Source: Piromyces finnis | Taxonomy: Eukaryota > Neocallimastigomycota > Neocallimastigomycetes > Neocallimastigales > Neocallimastigaceae | Direction of reading: 5' to 3' | Assembly (NCBI GenBank): GCA_002104945.1 | Contig: MCFH01000014.1 | Span: 417,001 to 481,000 of the forward strand | DNA length: 64,000 nt | Part shown: positions 15,849-31,914 of the stretch, one piece after another | How the letters are laid out: each line of letters begins with the position of its first letter | Numbering within the stretch: the stretch's first letter is position 1 | Position numbers and translations under genes: made by a program | Notes under the pieces: model-generated | Told to the model about the DNA's origin: nothing | Seen by the model: the letters and a program-made list of their open reading frames with translations, nothing else | Databases searched by the model: none

Positions 15849-17158
15849 CTATATTACAACACAGAAATTATTCCGTGATACTCCATCATTTAATAATACT
15901 TTTGGAAATTTTGGTTTTGCTTTTTGAATCTTTTGAATATTAATATCCTTTATCTTCCGGAATAGGTAATAAACTAATTTTCTGGAAACATGTGAAGTCA
16001 CTAGGGTAAAACCTAAATAATCCAAAATCTTTTTAAAATGTTCATCTGTACAATATCTTGAATTATTAACACAAGGATTTGGTAAAACAATGAATAATAA
16101 ACCATTTTTTACTAAAAATTTATTTGCTCTTGCTATCATAATGCCTATTCATTAATTTTTTGTTTGTTTGTTTATTTGTTGTTTTAAAAGAATTTCATAC
16201 ATTGATGAAATGTTAATTTTTGTAAAATACATATTATATATCAGTATTAATAATTAAATTATTATTACTTAATATAAATAAAAATTTATATTAAAATTTA
16301 TATATTCCTATGTATATGTAATTTTAATAAATACCTCTTTTTTTATTATCTCCTACAAAATTAATAACAAGGGATAAACATAAAATTTGATATTTTTCTG
16401 CAGGAATTGGGTATTCAAAAAAGTCTGCTTTTTCTACTAAAGAATCTTGTGGGTTTAAATCTATTGCTTTTGCCTTTATCCATTTACCTTCTTTACTATA
16501 ATTTGAACCTGAAACAGCTCCAATATCTAATAATGAATATGTTTTTGACTATTTATAATATGGGAATTTTATTTAAGTGCAAAATTAATTAAATAAAAAA
16601 AAAAAGAAATTAAATTAAAAATGTGAAATTCATTTTTCATAAATTTTGAATTCAATTCGTATATATACATATATATATTAAAATATAATTATTTGAATTA
16701 TTTTCATTAGAAATATATATATATTTTAATTCATTTATATATATAAATGAATTAATATTTTTATGCCATTATACTATTAATATTATACATACATTAGAGG
16801 GTTTTCCTGCTATATAATTATCATCATTTTCAAATTCAGTTGGTTTTTTTAACGATAATAGTTGCTTAATAAACCATTTAGAAGAATCTCCACCACGACG
16901 TTTATCTTGACCTAAAAGACTAGCCTTTTGATAGGCATCTAATCCACCCATATGTTCTATCGTTTTTTCTATTTCATTTAATCTTTCAATAACCTCAGAG
17001 TTTTGTGGTTGTTGTTTCAACCTTTCTTTTTCTTTATTTAATACATGAAATTTTGATATCAATGCTTGTGAAAATTGATGAGTTTTCTTTTTACGAATAG
17101 TTTTATTATTGGTAGTAGCTACCACTGGTTTTGGTAATCTTTTTCTTTTCAGCGTCAT
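15849..17158 (-). CDS. BMT2: 25S rRNA adenine-N1 methyltransferase Bmt2-like
   Basis: Three exons: 17158..16793, 16548..16335, 16144..15849 (donors GTATGT and GTATTT), about 291 aa, a usual length for Bmt2. The N-terminus is basic (MTLKRKRLPKP, IRKKKTHQF), suiting a nucleolar protein. GGLDAYQKASLLGQDKRGGDSSKW is followed in exon 2 by the SAM-binding motif YSLLDIGAVSGSN, then AKAIDLNPQ and the SLVINFVGD stretch. Exon 3 has FIVLPNPCVNNSRY, the family's signature PxPCVxNSRY. In yeast Bmt2 makes m1A2142 in large-subunit rRNA. The order of motifs matches the family throughout. The exon structure is my reconstruction. Confidence 0.9.
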
Positions 17159-17771
17159 TTATATTTTTCTTTTTAACGGGTAATATTAAGTTAAAAAAAA
17201 AAAAAAAAATTAAATAATCTTTTCATGGTTTTGATCACACGTGATAAAATTTAATTATGTAGCATATTCATTTATTTATGTTGGTTTAAATTATATAGTA
17301 TAAGGTGAAAGAAAGAAAAAAAAAAAAAGTAGTTAATAATAAAATGCTAAAAGTTAATTTATGATTAATAAATTGGTTTTTAGAGGGGAAACATTGATAT
17401 AAAAAATATAATAGTTATCATCAATAAGTTAAATTTCATTAATTACTATTTTTTTTTTAATTTAAATATATTTGTAAAACTTTTTTATTAATAATTATTA
17501 TTAATATTATTTTCTTCATAAAAGTCGAAGAATAATGGTAAAATACATTGAAAGTAAAAAAAAAAAATAGAAAAACAATTATTATATAGAAAAGAAAAGT
17601 ATAAATATATCAATATCAATAGATTAATTAACATAATAATATTAATTTTTTTTTAAATATTTAAAAAAAAAGTTTTTAACACAAAACAATAATATTAGTT
17701 TCATTAATAAAAAATAAAAAAAATAAAAAAGAGACTTCAAAAATTGAAAAAAATATATATATATATATAAT
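17159..17771. other. No gene seen
   Basis: About 0.6 kb intergenic DNA, A/T-rich, between BMT2 and the 3' end of the PNPOx-like gene. Confidence 0.6.
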
Positions 17772-19608
17772 TTATGGTAAATAAGCATAATTTACAGTAC
17801 TACATTTCCATTCTTCAGATTTTGTAGTATCTATTTCATCTTTTTCATTTATTGTTGATGACATTGGAGGAGGAGAAGATACTAATATAGTGGAATCTAA
17901 AAGACTACTATTAGAATGAAACAATTTTGTATTTTTCAAATTATTAAAATCTAAACTAGTATAAGTGTTTGAAAGGGTCATTTGAAAACTATTACGGTAG
18001 CTATCATTACTTTTGTTATCCTCATCTTCTTGAATAGAATAAGTTCTGGTATATTCAAGGATTTTTAAAGGAGTATAATTATAATTGGAATAATAAACTT
18101 TTTCGGCATCCAATAATAACAAACAGAAATTATCTACCATTTCTTTTTGTAAATCTTCCATAGCTAAGGATACGGATTCATAATGTTCTTTTTGTTGATC
18201 TTCCTTTTTGATTTTCTGACATATTTCACAATCGGAATGATAACAATCATTATTATTACTATTATGATAATGACTACTCTTTTTTTTTAATGATTTTGAA
18301 CTTGGGTCCGGTACATGACAGTGATAACGTTTATGAGAACGATGACAGTATGGTTTAAACTCTAAATACTTTGATATATTGATTTCGTCTTGTTCATCCT
18401 TATTTATTGAACTAAAATTATTATAATCGTCCGAGGCCTCATTACCAACAACATGATTATCCTTTTCATTTTTTTGAATAAATTTATTTTTGTTTAGGTT
18501 ATGGTAATTTAAATAGTCATCAATTATTATATTTCTGGGATTAATAGATAAATAATTTTCATCTTCTCTTTCATTATCAAAATATTGTTTTGAATTCGTA
18601 GAAGTAGAATTTTCTTTTTGAATTTTATCTTTCTTTACTGTTTCCTTTTTTTCTTTTTTAAATCTATTTGGTATACCGGTATGAATTGGTAGAATATATT
18701 CTTTCCATTGACTTAGCCTTTCTTTTTCCATGTTATACCCGAATTTTGAAAATATTTTATTTTTATAATTTGCTCTTGTGTAAATTAAACTGTTGGGTGA
18801 ACTAACTGATAGTTAGATAATAATTGTATTAGTATTAATATGATTTTTATGATTATAATTATTTAAATAAAATAGATATAATAAATCATGTCATCATGTA
18901 ATAATAATATATTAAACTATTAAACCCTACTTATATATAATTTTCCTAATAAACGATATATTTCATGAGTTATGGGTAAAAACCTACAAAATTTAAATAG
19001 AAATATAATTTTATATTTATTTTATTGTTATAAGAAGAAGAAGAAATATTAGAGTTAATGTTCCATTGATTGAAATGTATAATTAATGGTTATACTAAAA
19101 AAAAAAAAAAAAAAAAAAAATCAAAAAAATATAAATTTGATGCTTATACTAACATACAAACTTCACCGTATGGAGAACCATCTAAAATATCATATAAATC
19201 ATTGGTTCTAACATCTACATAAAACTACAATATTCATCACCATCATAATGAATAGTAATTAAAATATAAATTAATATTAATTATTTACTACTACCTATAA
19301 TCAATATTTTTTTTATTAATTTTTATTATGATTTACCATTAGCATGGATAAAAATTTATTATTTTTTTCAGTAGGATGCTTATTAAAAAAAGATTGAAAA
19401 TGAACTGTTCTATTGGTTGGTTTTCCGTAAGGTTTAATGGTAGCTATTTGAACATAATCTTTATCAATATTTTATTTATTTTTATTAATATATATATATT
19501 TTCATATAAAATTAAAGTGTATCTATTTAGATATTAACTTAATGCAGGTTCAGCTTCATTCTTCTTTATAGAATCCATCATTAAATTTCTCCATTTTGGA
19601 ATAATCAT
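17772..19608 (-). CDS. Pyridoxamine 5'-phosphate oxidase-like (Alr4036-type) FMN-binding protein with large internal insertions
   Basis: Five exons: 19608..19539, 19458..19337, 19224..19154, 18983..18931, 18805..17772 (donors GTTAAT, GTAAAT, GTTAGT, GTAGGG), phases agree, 449 aa. Exons 1-4 carry the split-barrel start: MIIPKWRNLMMDSIKKNE, YVQIATIKPYGKPTNRTVHF, VDVRTNDLYDILDGSPYGEV and FLPITHEIYRLLGKL. These follow the family order (xLATVxPxGxPxNRTVVF, DxRSxK, ELCWYFPxTREQFRLSG). Exon 5 continues with ERLSQWKEY, then after about 170 low-complexity residues the conserved VDNFCLLLLDAEKVYY, and after a further ~75 the terminal EEWKCSTVNYAYLP. Usual members have about 200 aa, so some 245 residues are inserted in loops. 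The first insert holds a His/Cys-rich patch (YHCH, CYHSDCEICQ) that could bind metal. Activity unknown; family members bind FMN. Confidence 0.8.
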
Positions 19609-20528
19609 TGCTAATTTTATCTTTTTTCTTTTTTATATAATTTTTTAAACTTTTATATAATTAATTTTTTTTTATTAATATTAAAAATATTAAAAAAAAA
19701 TATTAATTTTTTTTAAAATTAATGGTTAAAAAAATTTTTTTTTAAAAGAAATTAGAGTAATATATATATTGAAAAAATAAAATAACTTTGAAAATATATA
19801 TATATAATAGAATAAAAATAAAATTAAAAAAAAATGAACACCTAACATTAATAATTATATTTCATTATGATATGTTAAAAAAAAAAAAAAAGAACACTTC
19901 ATACAAAAAAAAAAAAAAAAAATATTATAAATTTAAAAGGATAACTTTTAATTCTATTTATTTTAAATATATATTTTTATGGTTATATTTCTACTGTTAC
20001 AATAATAACATAATCATTGTTATTTTAATTATTTAATTATATATTTTCAGTTTTTATTAATTATTTATATTGAGGATAATGATATTATATATTATTTATT
20101 TTTTTTAAAGTGTTATTTTTTTTTTTTTAAAACAAGTGTTAAATATATAAAAAATATTATAAATTTATTATATTATGATATGAGTAATTAATATATGTTT
20201 AATTATTATTATTGCTATTATTGCTATTATTGCTTTTGTTGTTGTTATATTATATAGTGTTGTTGTTTCATTTTTTTTTCTTTTTTTCTTTTCTCTATTC
20301 AAATATATGTATTTTTAGAAATGAAAAAAAAAAAAAAAAAAAAATCTAGAACTAATAATTTCTTTTTTAAATTAATTATGGTGGTGTTATTATTACAATT
20401 AAATTTTATTTTTTATTTTTTACTTTTTTTTTTTTTTTTTTGATAATTATGATTAAAAAATAAAAAATAAAAAATGAGATAAAAAAATTACATGAAAAAA
20501 TAGTAATATTTTTTTTAAATGAAAAACT
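19609..20528. other. No gene seen
   Basis: About 0.9 kb of A/T-rich DNA with homopolymers between the PNPOx-like start codon and the 3' end of the AMSH-like gene. Confidence 0.6.
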
Positions 20529-20936
20529 TTAATTTCTTAAATCCATCATAATGACAGACTCCTTAATATTATATACATGACCATTATCGTTGTTGAAAAA
20601 TGCATCATAAAATAATTTGACATTTTCATGATGAGGATGGAAGCCATTCTTCTTACATGATGATATTACATTCATACCGTTATTATCAGTTAAACGGAAA
20701 TAACTTACTTTAGGGGTGTACTTTGGTGAACATACAATAGCAATAGCTTCCGAAATCATTAATTGATATGAAAAATGTGTATGTAAATCAACAGAAGATA
20801 AAAAACCTGTTTGAGAAGGACTATAAATAGAATTAAAAGACATATAAAATGTTACAGAAAATCATTAATAAAATGAATTAGAGAAATTGAAAAAAGTTTA
20901 ATATATAAATAAAAAATATTTATATCTATAAAATTT

Positions 20937-21002
<66 letters not shown>

Positions 21003-23676
21003 CTTACTGTGTATGGATCCAGCCTAATGTAAGTAATTCGTATTTTTCTTGAATATTTAATACCTCAACTTCATCCAATGTATTACAAGTATCTGATGAA
21101 CCAGTTTGTTTTGGTAAAATAACAGTAGTAACAAAAAATTCATCCTTTTTTAAAACACCACAAAGGATACCACATGTTTCGATATTATTTTCTGTATTTG
21201 ATTTCGCAACTTCCATAAATTTATCTGGTAATTCTTCAGGAATATATATTTTACGAAGGTTTGGATTAATGTATGTTTGAGGATAAGCAATGGTATTATT
21301 TCTTGTTTCACTTTGGTTCATATTTGTATTTTGAACTTGATTTGGTGTATTATTAAAGTCTACTGAGGTACTTAATGAATTCATATTATTATTATCATCA
21401 TCATCATCATTATACAATGATGAGGGTAACATTGGAGGTAATAATGATGAATGACAACTAGCATTATTATCTGGAATATTAGTAAACATTAATGGTGAGG
21501 AACTATATTGCATATTTGGATTAGATCCTTTTTGTGTGAGTTGTGGATTATTTGAAATTGGTCGAACCGGCTTTGGTGGAATATTTGTATTATTAATATT
21601 ATAGGGTTGTTTATTATTAATTTGTTGTAGATTTTGAGGAGTTTGACCTTGATTTTGCATCTTAGATTGAACATACATTTGTTGTTGTATTTGTGGTTGC
21701 ATTTGTTGCTGTTGCATTTGTTGTTGTATTTGTTGTTGCATTTGTTGTTGTTGCATTTGTTGTTGTAGTTGTTGTTGTTGTTGAATTTGTTGTTGAATTA
21801 TTTGTTGCTGTTGTATTTGTTGTTGTTGGAATTTTTGAGCCGTTAATTGTTTATTTATTTGTTGTTGAGACATTTTTTGACTATTTAATTGTTGATGTTG
21901 TTGAATAGGTAGAGAAAGTGATGGGCGTGATCTATGCATTTTTGTAGATCTTGGTGGAACAGGTGGGTATATATTTTCTACATTTTGTTGTTGTTGGATA
22001 GTTTGTTCAATTGGTCGCTCATTACTACTAAATTCTTTAGAGGATACAAGTTTTGGACTTTGGGCTGAATTCTTTTTATTCTTTTGTTGACGGTGCAATT
22101 GATCAACCTCATGTAACTTTTTTTGCATATGTTGTTGAATTTGACTTTTTATTTCTTGCTTTTTAAGTAAAAATTTTTCATCTATACGTTTTAATTGACT
22201 TACATGTAATGCTTGTAATTGTTTCAATTCATCATATTGTTGTTTTTCCATTTCTTGTCTCTGAATTATATGCGTATTTTTTAAGTTTTGTTGTTCTTGA
22301 AAATGTTGATTTTGTAATTTTTGTCGCATACTAAGTATCTGTTGATTCTGAACTTCTTCATTAGGCTGTTCCTTTTGATACTGAAGTACCATTTCTTGCT
22401 GTTGTCTTAATTGATCCATGATATATAAATGATTTTGTCTTTGTTCCTCTAGTTGATTTTGTTGCTCTTGAACTAATATTTCTATTTGTTCTTGATTAAA
22501 TTTTTGTTGTTGTAATATTTCCTTTTTATGTTTTTCTTTTAATTCTGATTTTAATAATTCAGTTTTTTTATACAACTCTTGTTTCTCGACAGCATACTTG
22601 TTATTATGTTGTTGTAATATAGATTGCTTAATTTTTTTTAGCTCTTGGTTCTTTTTTTCTTTTGGTTTTGAAGATGAAGATTCAGAAGTGCTTGCTTGGT
22701 TTTGTTTACTTTCATTTTCCTCTGGTCTTGAATAATTCATTTTTGAACTCGTCACTGAATTATTATAATTATTGCTATTATTACTATTACTATTATTACT
22801 ATTACTGTTATTATTATACGAATTATCAACAAGACTCAATTCTTGGAAACTTTGAAGATTACTCAAATCCGATAAACTATTTATAGAAACATTTAAATAA
22901 CTACTACTTTGTTTCTTAAGTAAAGAATCATGGTTTGTTCCTATATGTGGACTTCTAGGTGAAGAAGTTCTTTCAAAATATTGCTGTTGTTGTTGTCTGA
23001 TGGCATTAATATCTATTTGACTAATTGAATCTTTATTGCTTAATTTATTATTACTTAATTTATTTGAATCTTGAATATTATCTTTTTGTTTCATTACTTT
23101 AGTTTGTGAAATATATGAGTCATTTTTATTATCCATACTATTACTTTTAAGTCCTCCTTTAGTTTGTCCATTATTCATTATTTGTTGGTGAGCGTTATTT
23201 AAATTTACATATTCTTTATTTTGAACGATTACATTTCTCTCCATAATTAAATTATTATTTTCTTTTTTTTGGTCCATTCCTCGGTTATTAAAATTTGGAT
23301 TAACATTTTCTTTATTTTGAGAAGCTATAGCTTGAGTTTCTTTAATCAATTTTTTTTCGAGCATATTTTTAGTTATTGGTGGTAATTCTTTATTTAAATC
23401 TAATTTATTTTTATCTTTATCTTTTTTCTTTGTCAATGAAAGAAATTTAAAATTTTCCTTTTTTCCAGTGCTTTCCCTTTCTTTGGGGACCGGCTTTTTG
23501 GAATTATCATCGTTTTTTCTTTCAGAATTATTTAAAATTGACATTGATTTTTTTAAATTTTCACCAAGTTTCTTTTTTATTACAGAAGATTTTTTATTTT
23601 TATTTTCATCTAATTCATTATTTTTCATAGTCAAACTATTACTTGAATTTTGTCTAGTCTTACTATTTATGTTCAT
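20529..23676 (-). CDS. AMSH/STAMBP-type JAMM deubiquitinase with long Gln/Asn-rich N-terminus
   Basis: Two exons: 23676..21008 and 20820..20529, 986 aa. The C-terminal ~185 residues are a JAMM/MPN+ domain. ETCGILCG supplies the catalytic Glu, and the zinc motif [21 protein letters not shown] (H-x-H-x7-S-x2-D) is completed only across the intron: read without splicing, HTH appears as HTQ then stop. The AMSH-specific second zinc site is also present (His of VDLHTH, Cys of [12 protein letters not shown] and the two His after it), and the protein ends in IMMDLRN as in AMSH. AMSH enzymes cleave Lys63-linked ubiquitin at endosomes with ESCRT. Upstream are Lys/Asn-rich sequence, a long Gln/Glu/Lys coiled coil (about residues 330-540) and a Q-rich tract; an MIT domain was not recognised. 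Confidence 0.9.
20941..21000. repeat. (AAT)n microsatellite in the AMSH-like intron
   Basis: About 60 bp of perfect AAT repeats within the intron 21007..20821, ending only a few bases from the 5' splice site. Confidence 0.9.
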
Positions 23677-25314
23677 TTTTTTTAAAAAAAAAATATTTAC
23701 GATTATGATATGTATATATATATGTGTGTGTGTGGATGTGTTTTGATATATTTTATTTCTTATTTTCTTTTAATATATTTCATTATGATGTTTAAATTTT
23801 TTTTTTTTTTTATAAAATATAATATCAAATTATATTATTCTATTCTATTTTATATATATAAATAGTCTACTTGAATTAAAATTAGGATAATTTTAAATTA
23901 AATATAACTTTCTACGATCTTTTATCCCTTTCTTTTTTATATCTTTTTTTTTTTTTAACAATTGGCAATTTAGTTTATGATTAAAATTTTTAAAAAAGTT
24001 TTTATACTCATTGATTTTAATATTTACTTAAAATTTTATCATCATAATAATAAATATTAAATGTTTTATTTTTCTTTCTTTAAATAAATGAAATGAATAT
24101 AATATTAATAACAAATTCTAATTACAATTTTATATAATGTTTTATTCATATAAAGATAGTTTTGCTTTTTTTTTTTTTTTTTTTTTTTTTAACCTATAAT
24201 TCCCCCTTTCAAAAAATTCAAAAAAAAGGTATATTTTAGGATATTTTATTATTATAATAAATTAATAGAAATTTTTTTTTTTAAAAATTATTACCAATAA
24301 TTTTCTCAAAAAAGAATTTTTTTTATTGAAATTAATATTGTTATTACCATTTAATTTATTTAAATCAAAACAAAGCATTCATTTATTTAAATAGAATTTA
24401 ATATATATTTATCTATTTTTATATTATTTATTTATTTAATAAATAACTATTGAAGTGATTATCCATTAAACATATAAATTATATATTAATATATGGCTTA
24501 ATGCATTATACAATATATTAATTCTATTATGTCAATTTATTTTTTTGCCAATTTCTTATTTGTAAATATTTTTTGAATTGAAAAAAAATTATTGCATAGT
24601 TTGGGTTGTTCAAGTTCATTTGCATAGATTAAATATTTTGTGTGACTTTAAATATATTGAGACAATATTATGAATATATTCTATTATATTGTAAATATAA
24701 TTAAATTAAATGAATTTTACCAATATTATATAAATGTAAAATTGTAAAAAAAACTGCCAATAAAAAAGATTTAAAACTTTATTTATTATAAAATGAATTT
24801 TGAATTCTATTTTTCTGTAGTACAAAATCTGATTAAAAAAAAATAAAGAAATCTTCTTCCTCCCCTAAACAAACAACCACTCATACAATTCATACAGGTA
24901 CGAATTAAGAGTAAAAAAAAAAAATGGAAAGGACAGCATATTATATATGAATTATATGAATACACCACTTTGACAATAAAGAAAAAAAGTATTTTTATAA
25001 TTAAAATTCTTATATTTTTAATTAGTATAAATAGTTAAATAAAATTCATATATACAATGTAAAGATTCATTTACAAATCATGGTTTTTTTTTTTTTTAGA
25101 AAAAATATAAAAAGTCATATTAAATACATAATTGGAATAATTCTTTAATGATGTATTTATATACAAGAATAATAATTCTATACATTTAAACTGAAAGTAA
25201 AAAAAAGATACATCAGAAGGATTAAAAAAAAAAAAAGGAAACGTAAAACCAATTAAATATTGATTATATGATTGATTATATATTGTAATAAAATTAATAG
25301 ATATATTTGAAATT
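23677..25314. other. No gene seen
   Basis: About 1.6 kb A/T-rich DNA. It includes a GT-rich dinucleotide patch near 23720 just upstream of the AMSH-like start and long poly-T runs. Confidence 0.6.
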
Positions 25315-28089
<2,775 letters not shown>

Positions 28090-28903
28090 GGCCTTTTGAT
28101 TAAAAAATGTCTTCTTTATAAGATATTCCTCTTTCAAAATTTATATCTACTAATGAAACTTTTTTTTTTTTTTTATGAATGAATGAATATGTAATAATAA
28201 TTTTTATAGAGCTTTTTTTTTTTTGCTTAAATGAATAATTAAAATTCAATAATAATTGAAACTTTTATTTATACAATAATATCGTTATTTTATATGCTTT
28301 TATGTTGTATATATTCTTTTTTAAAAGAAAAAGGGTATTGTATATTATTCATATATAGGTGTTTTTTTTTTTTAATTATAAAACTGGTTTTTTGAGTTTA
28401 TTGTTGTTGATGTTTTTTTTTTTTTTTTTTTTAATTTCTTTAAATTAATTTTAATTTAATATTAAATTATAATTTTAAAAAAAAAATTAATTAAAAATTT
28501 TATATATTAAAGAAATGAAACTATATTTTTATATTTGTCCTTTATTAATGTTTAAAAGTATCCTTTAAATTATTTTTATAATGAATAAAGATACATTAAA
28601 AAGAAAAAAAAAGAAAAGAAAAAAGAAACATTTGATTATTTAAAGTATAACTTAGTTCATAATTTACTAAATAAAAAAAAACATCATATTAAAAATAAAA
28701 TACAGTTAATTTGTTTTTCAACTATATTTTTATATATTTATATAGTTATTTACAATTTATAATGATTTAATAGTTATAATGTTCAATTGATTAATAATTA
28801 TATTTTAATGGTAGCATAGTCAAAAAATAAAATTTCTATCTATAAAATAGTATGAGAAATGAATAATAATGATGATGATACTACTAATAATAATAAAAAA
28901 AAA
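28090..28903. other. No gene seen
   Basis: About 0.8 kb A/T-rich DNA upstream of CEP44 and downstream of the cytochrome b5 gene, with several poly-T tracts. Confidence 0.6.
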
Positions 28904-29434
28904 TTATTCTGCTAAAGAACCGACAGCGTAGTTTTTTAATAAGGAATTACAATCAACCCATGGATGACATTTATCTAAATATTAATAATCCATAAGAATT
29001 ATATAATGGAAAATAATGAAAATATATAGATATTCAATCAGTATAAAATAAAAGAATAATAAAAAAAGAAAGTGGAAAAAAGAGTTTACATATAATATAT
29101 TATAATAGCAATAATATCTTACAGAATATATCAGTTCCGTCTTTTCCAGCATATTTTATTAAAATATTTTTACCTATTAGTATTAATAAATTTATAATAA
29201 TTAGATATAATATATATATATATATATATTAATTCATTTCAAATAATTATATATATTTAAAAACCTCCAGGATGGAAATTTAAATATTCTGTTATATCAT
29301 AAATAATTCCATTAAAAATTATCCAACAGTCTTCTATCGTACAATGTTTTGAAACTTCTTCCATAGTATATTTTTTATTCAATCTAGATCTAAACTAAAT
29401 TACATAAAATTATACATTGACATTTCCATTAAAA

Positions 29435-29501
<67 letters not shown>

Positions 29502-29924
29502 TTAAAAAAAAATCATTGAAATTATATTTTTAATTTAAAAAACGTTATATATATTACTTCTTCATTTGAAATGGAGCTTTGGCTAACACGATGAATAAAA
29601 GCCATTTGATTATTTCCTCTTCCTAATTTATTTAAATTTTGGGCTTTTTATATATATATATATAGTGGAAAAAATGATATAGAGTTTAATTTTAAAATTT
29701 ACATATTTTATTACTACATATTATATATTATTCTTTAAAATTATTTACGATGTAAATTCAATTGGCTTGACAAAGAAGAAGAAGAAGAAGAAGGAAAAGA
29801 TGGAGGGAGATTAATCTTTACTTGTTTTTTTTCCTCTATTGGTTCCACTATTTTTTTTTTTTTTAATAATTTAAAAATAAAAAAAAAATAAAAATTAATA
29901 AATACAATACCAAAATTTCAACAT
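28904..29924 (-). CDS. Cytochrome b5 heme-binding domain protein (NCB5OR N-terminus-like)
   Basis: Well-supported exons are 29847..29749, 29643..29558, 29394..29265, 29173..29123 and 28974..28904. A 19-nt first exon at 29924..29906 (MLKFWY, donor GTATTT) is tentative but restores a start and phase; total 151 aa. The cytochrome b5 fold shows [19 protein letters not shown], the first heme His in [13 protein letters not shown], and the second heme His in [11 protein letters not shown]. The stretch before the domain ([13 protein letters not shown]) and HPWV instead of HSxxA resemble the N-terminal part of NCB5OR/CYB5R4 rather than microsomal b5. There is no CS or reductase domain and no membrane tail, so it is a free-standing soluble b5. 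Its electron partner is unknown. Confidence 0.8.
29433..29500. repeat. (ATT)n microsatellite in a cytochrome b5 intron
   Basis: About 68 bp of ATT repeats within the intron 29557..29395. Confidence 0.9.
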
Positions 29925-30860
29925 TATAAAAATTTAACTTTATATTTAGTAACTCTTATATTGATATTACTTTTATTAGTATTATTATTTTGTTTGTTTT
30001 GTTTTATTATTATTATATATATATAATTTATTTCAATTTCAAAATTTCAAATTGAAATTTCAATGTATTTTAAACTATAAATCTTATTCAAATTAATAAT
30101 ACTTTAAATTTAATAATTTTAATACATTAATTAATGTGTATCATACATCATCATTATGATATAACAAACCATATTAATAATTACTTTTTGAATTATGAAA
30201 AAAAGAAATAATAATAAAAATAATAATAATAATAAGTATGAAGATATCTTGTTTTTAAATTTAAAACAAATAGTTTAAAGCTCTGTATTAAAAACGAACG
30301 ATTAATAAGAATATGTCAATTTCTTTATCGCATTCTAAACTTTTTTATTTTACTCTTATTTAAAATATAAAAAAATATGTATAGTGAAATATGGCTTGAT
30401 TATAAATATTTACAATTTAATATTACAATTTATTAATATTTTTTATAATTTTGATGGCTAAAATACCCAATTTAATAAAAAATTAAGGTTTCAGATTTTT
30501 TTTTACTAAACAAAATATATATAAATCAAAGTTTTACCAAACTTTATTTGAAAATTCTAAAACAAAAAACAAAAAACAACAACAAAAACTATAGTTTTTT
30601 TTATTATTATTAAAGTATAAAAGAAAAGGAAAGAGAAAGAGAAAACAATATAAAAAAAGTTTTACACATTAGAAATTCAATTCTCAATTCTCTCTCTTTT
30701 TTTTTTACTATTCTAAAATTTAAAAAATATATATATATATATAAAATTTCAATTAATATAAAAAGTAACATTTGACTTTGGAATATTTCATTACTTATCT
30801 TATCAACAATATATAGAAATATAGATAATTATTGATATTTTTTTATAACACAATAGAAAA
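29925..30860. other. Divergent intergenic region between cytochrome b5 and DOLPP1 genes
   Basis: About 0.9 kb without ORFs that must hold both divergent promoters. Only A/T-rich sequence, AT-dinucleotide runs (about 30729-30743) and a CT-rich patch near 30690 are visible. No defined element is claimed. Confidence 0.5.
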
Positions 30861-31820
30861 ATGGATAGAAAACCAGTCTCATTAACCTATGTTGTATACG
30901 AAAAGGGAGATATACTTGGATTTATATTGGCCTATTCCTCTTTATGTCCAATATTCTTAATTGTTGCCTATACCTCAATTATATTATCAAGAAGAGAATT
31001 AATAATAATTTTCACTCTTATAGGACAATTGTTAAATGAAGTTTTCAATGGCATTATCAAAAATATTATAAAAGAACCAAGACCAGAAAGTAACTTTCAA
31101 ATCCATGACCTATTTTTTTTTTTTAACATTATTTTTACCAATCGTACATAAAATATATTTAACCATTATAATCTATCCAATATTTAAAATCCTTTATAGA
31201 GGCTGCTATATCAGGATATGGAATGCCTTCTAGTCATTCTCAATTTATGTTTTTCTTTGCTACCTATTGCATTATATATATGTTCTTAAAGTAACTATTT
31301 TATTTTTGAATTTATAAAAAAAAAAAAAAATCTATTAATTATTGAAATTATTCAACATCATTCCTAATGTATTGATAAATAAATTAAAATATAACTATTT
31401 TAGGTTAAAAATGAAAAATAATATTTGGAAATATATCTTAAGCATTGTTTTAATTTGCTTAGCAACAACTGTAGCATTCTCAAGGTACTTTCTTTATATA
31501 TATAAATAATTTAATTTTAATTTTATTAATTTAATTATAAATTACTTTTATGTATATATATTAAATTAAATAAAAAAAGATACTATCTTTATTACCATTC
31601 AGCTAAGCAAGTTTTAACTGGAATTACAATTGGAATTATTAGTGGTATATGTTGGTTCTACATTGTAAATAATATAATTAGACCAAAATGGTTTAGACCA
31701 ATTCTTGAACACCCAATTTCAAAATTCTTTTTACTTCAAGATTCAGAAAATATTGATAATGTCTTTGTTTGGGAATATGAAGAAAGAATGAAATATTACT
31801 TTGAAAATAAAGAAAAATAA
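30861..31820 (+). CDS. DOLPP1: Dolichyl-diphosphate phosphatase (DOLPP1/Cax4-like, PAP2 family)
   Basis: Four exons: 30861..31089, 31200..31290, 31404..31484, 31580..31820; 213 aa, normal for the family. The three PAP2 phosphatase motifs are present: KNIIKEPRP (K-x6-R-P), YGMPSSHSQF (P-S-x-H) and SRYYLYYHSAKQ (S-R-x5-H, with Gln in the place of the usual Asp, as in dolichyl-diphosphate phosphatases). There are several hydrophobic membrane segments (LGFILAYSSLCPIFLIVAYT; YILSIVLICLATTVAF; GITIGIISGICWFYIV). The enzyme hydrolyses dolichyl diphosphate on the lumenal side of the ER, recycling the lipid carrier for N-glycosylation. The N-terminal MDRKPVSLTYVVYEKGD also fits. Introns start GTAACT (twice) and GTACTT. 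Confidence 0.92.
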
Positions 31821-31883
31821 AATATTAAAATAAATATACAAAATATACAAAAGAGGAGAAAAAAAAAAAAAAAGAAAAAAGAA

Positions 31884-31914
<31 letters not shown>

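Noticed and set aside
17772-18731. Stand-alone unknown 319-aa protein
   Set aside because: The frame is open upstream to a good acceptor and contains the conserved C-terminal elements of the PNPOx-like family, so it is the last exon of that gene.
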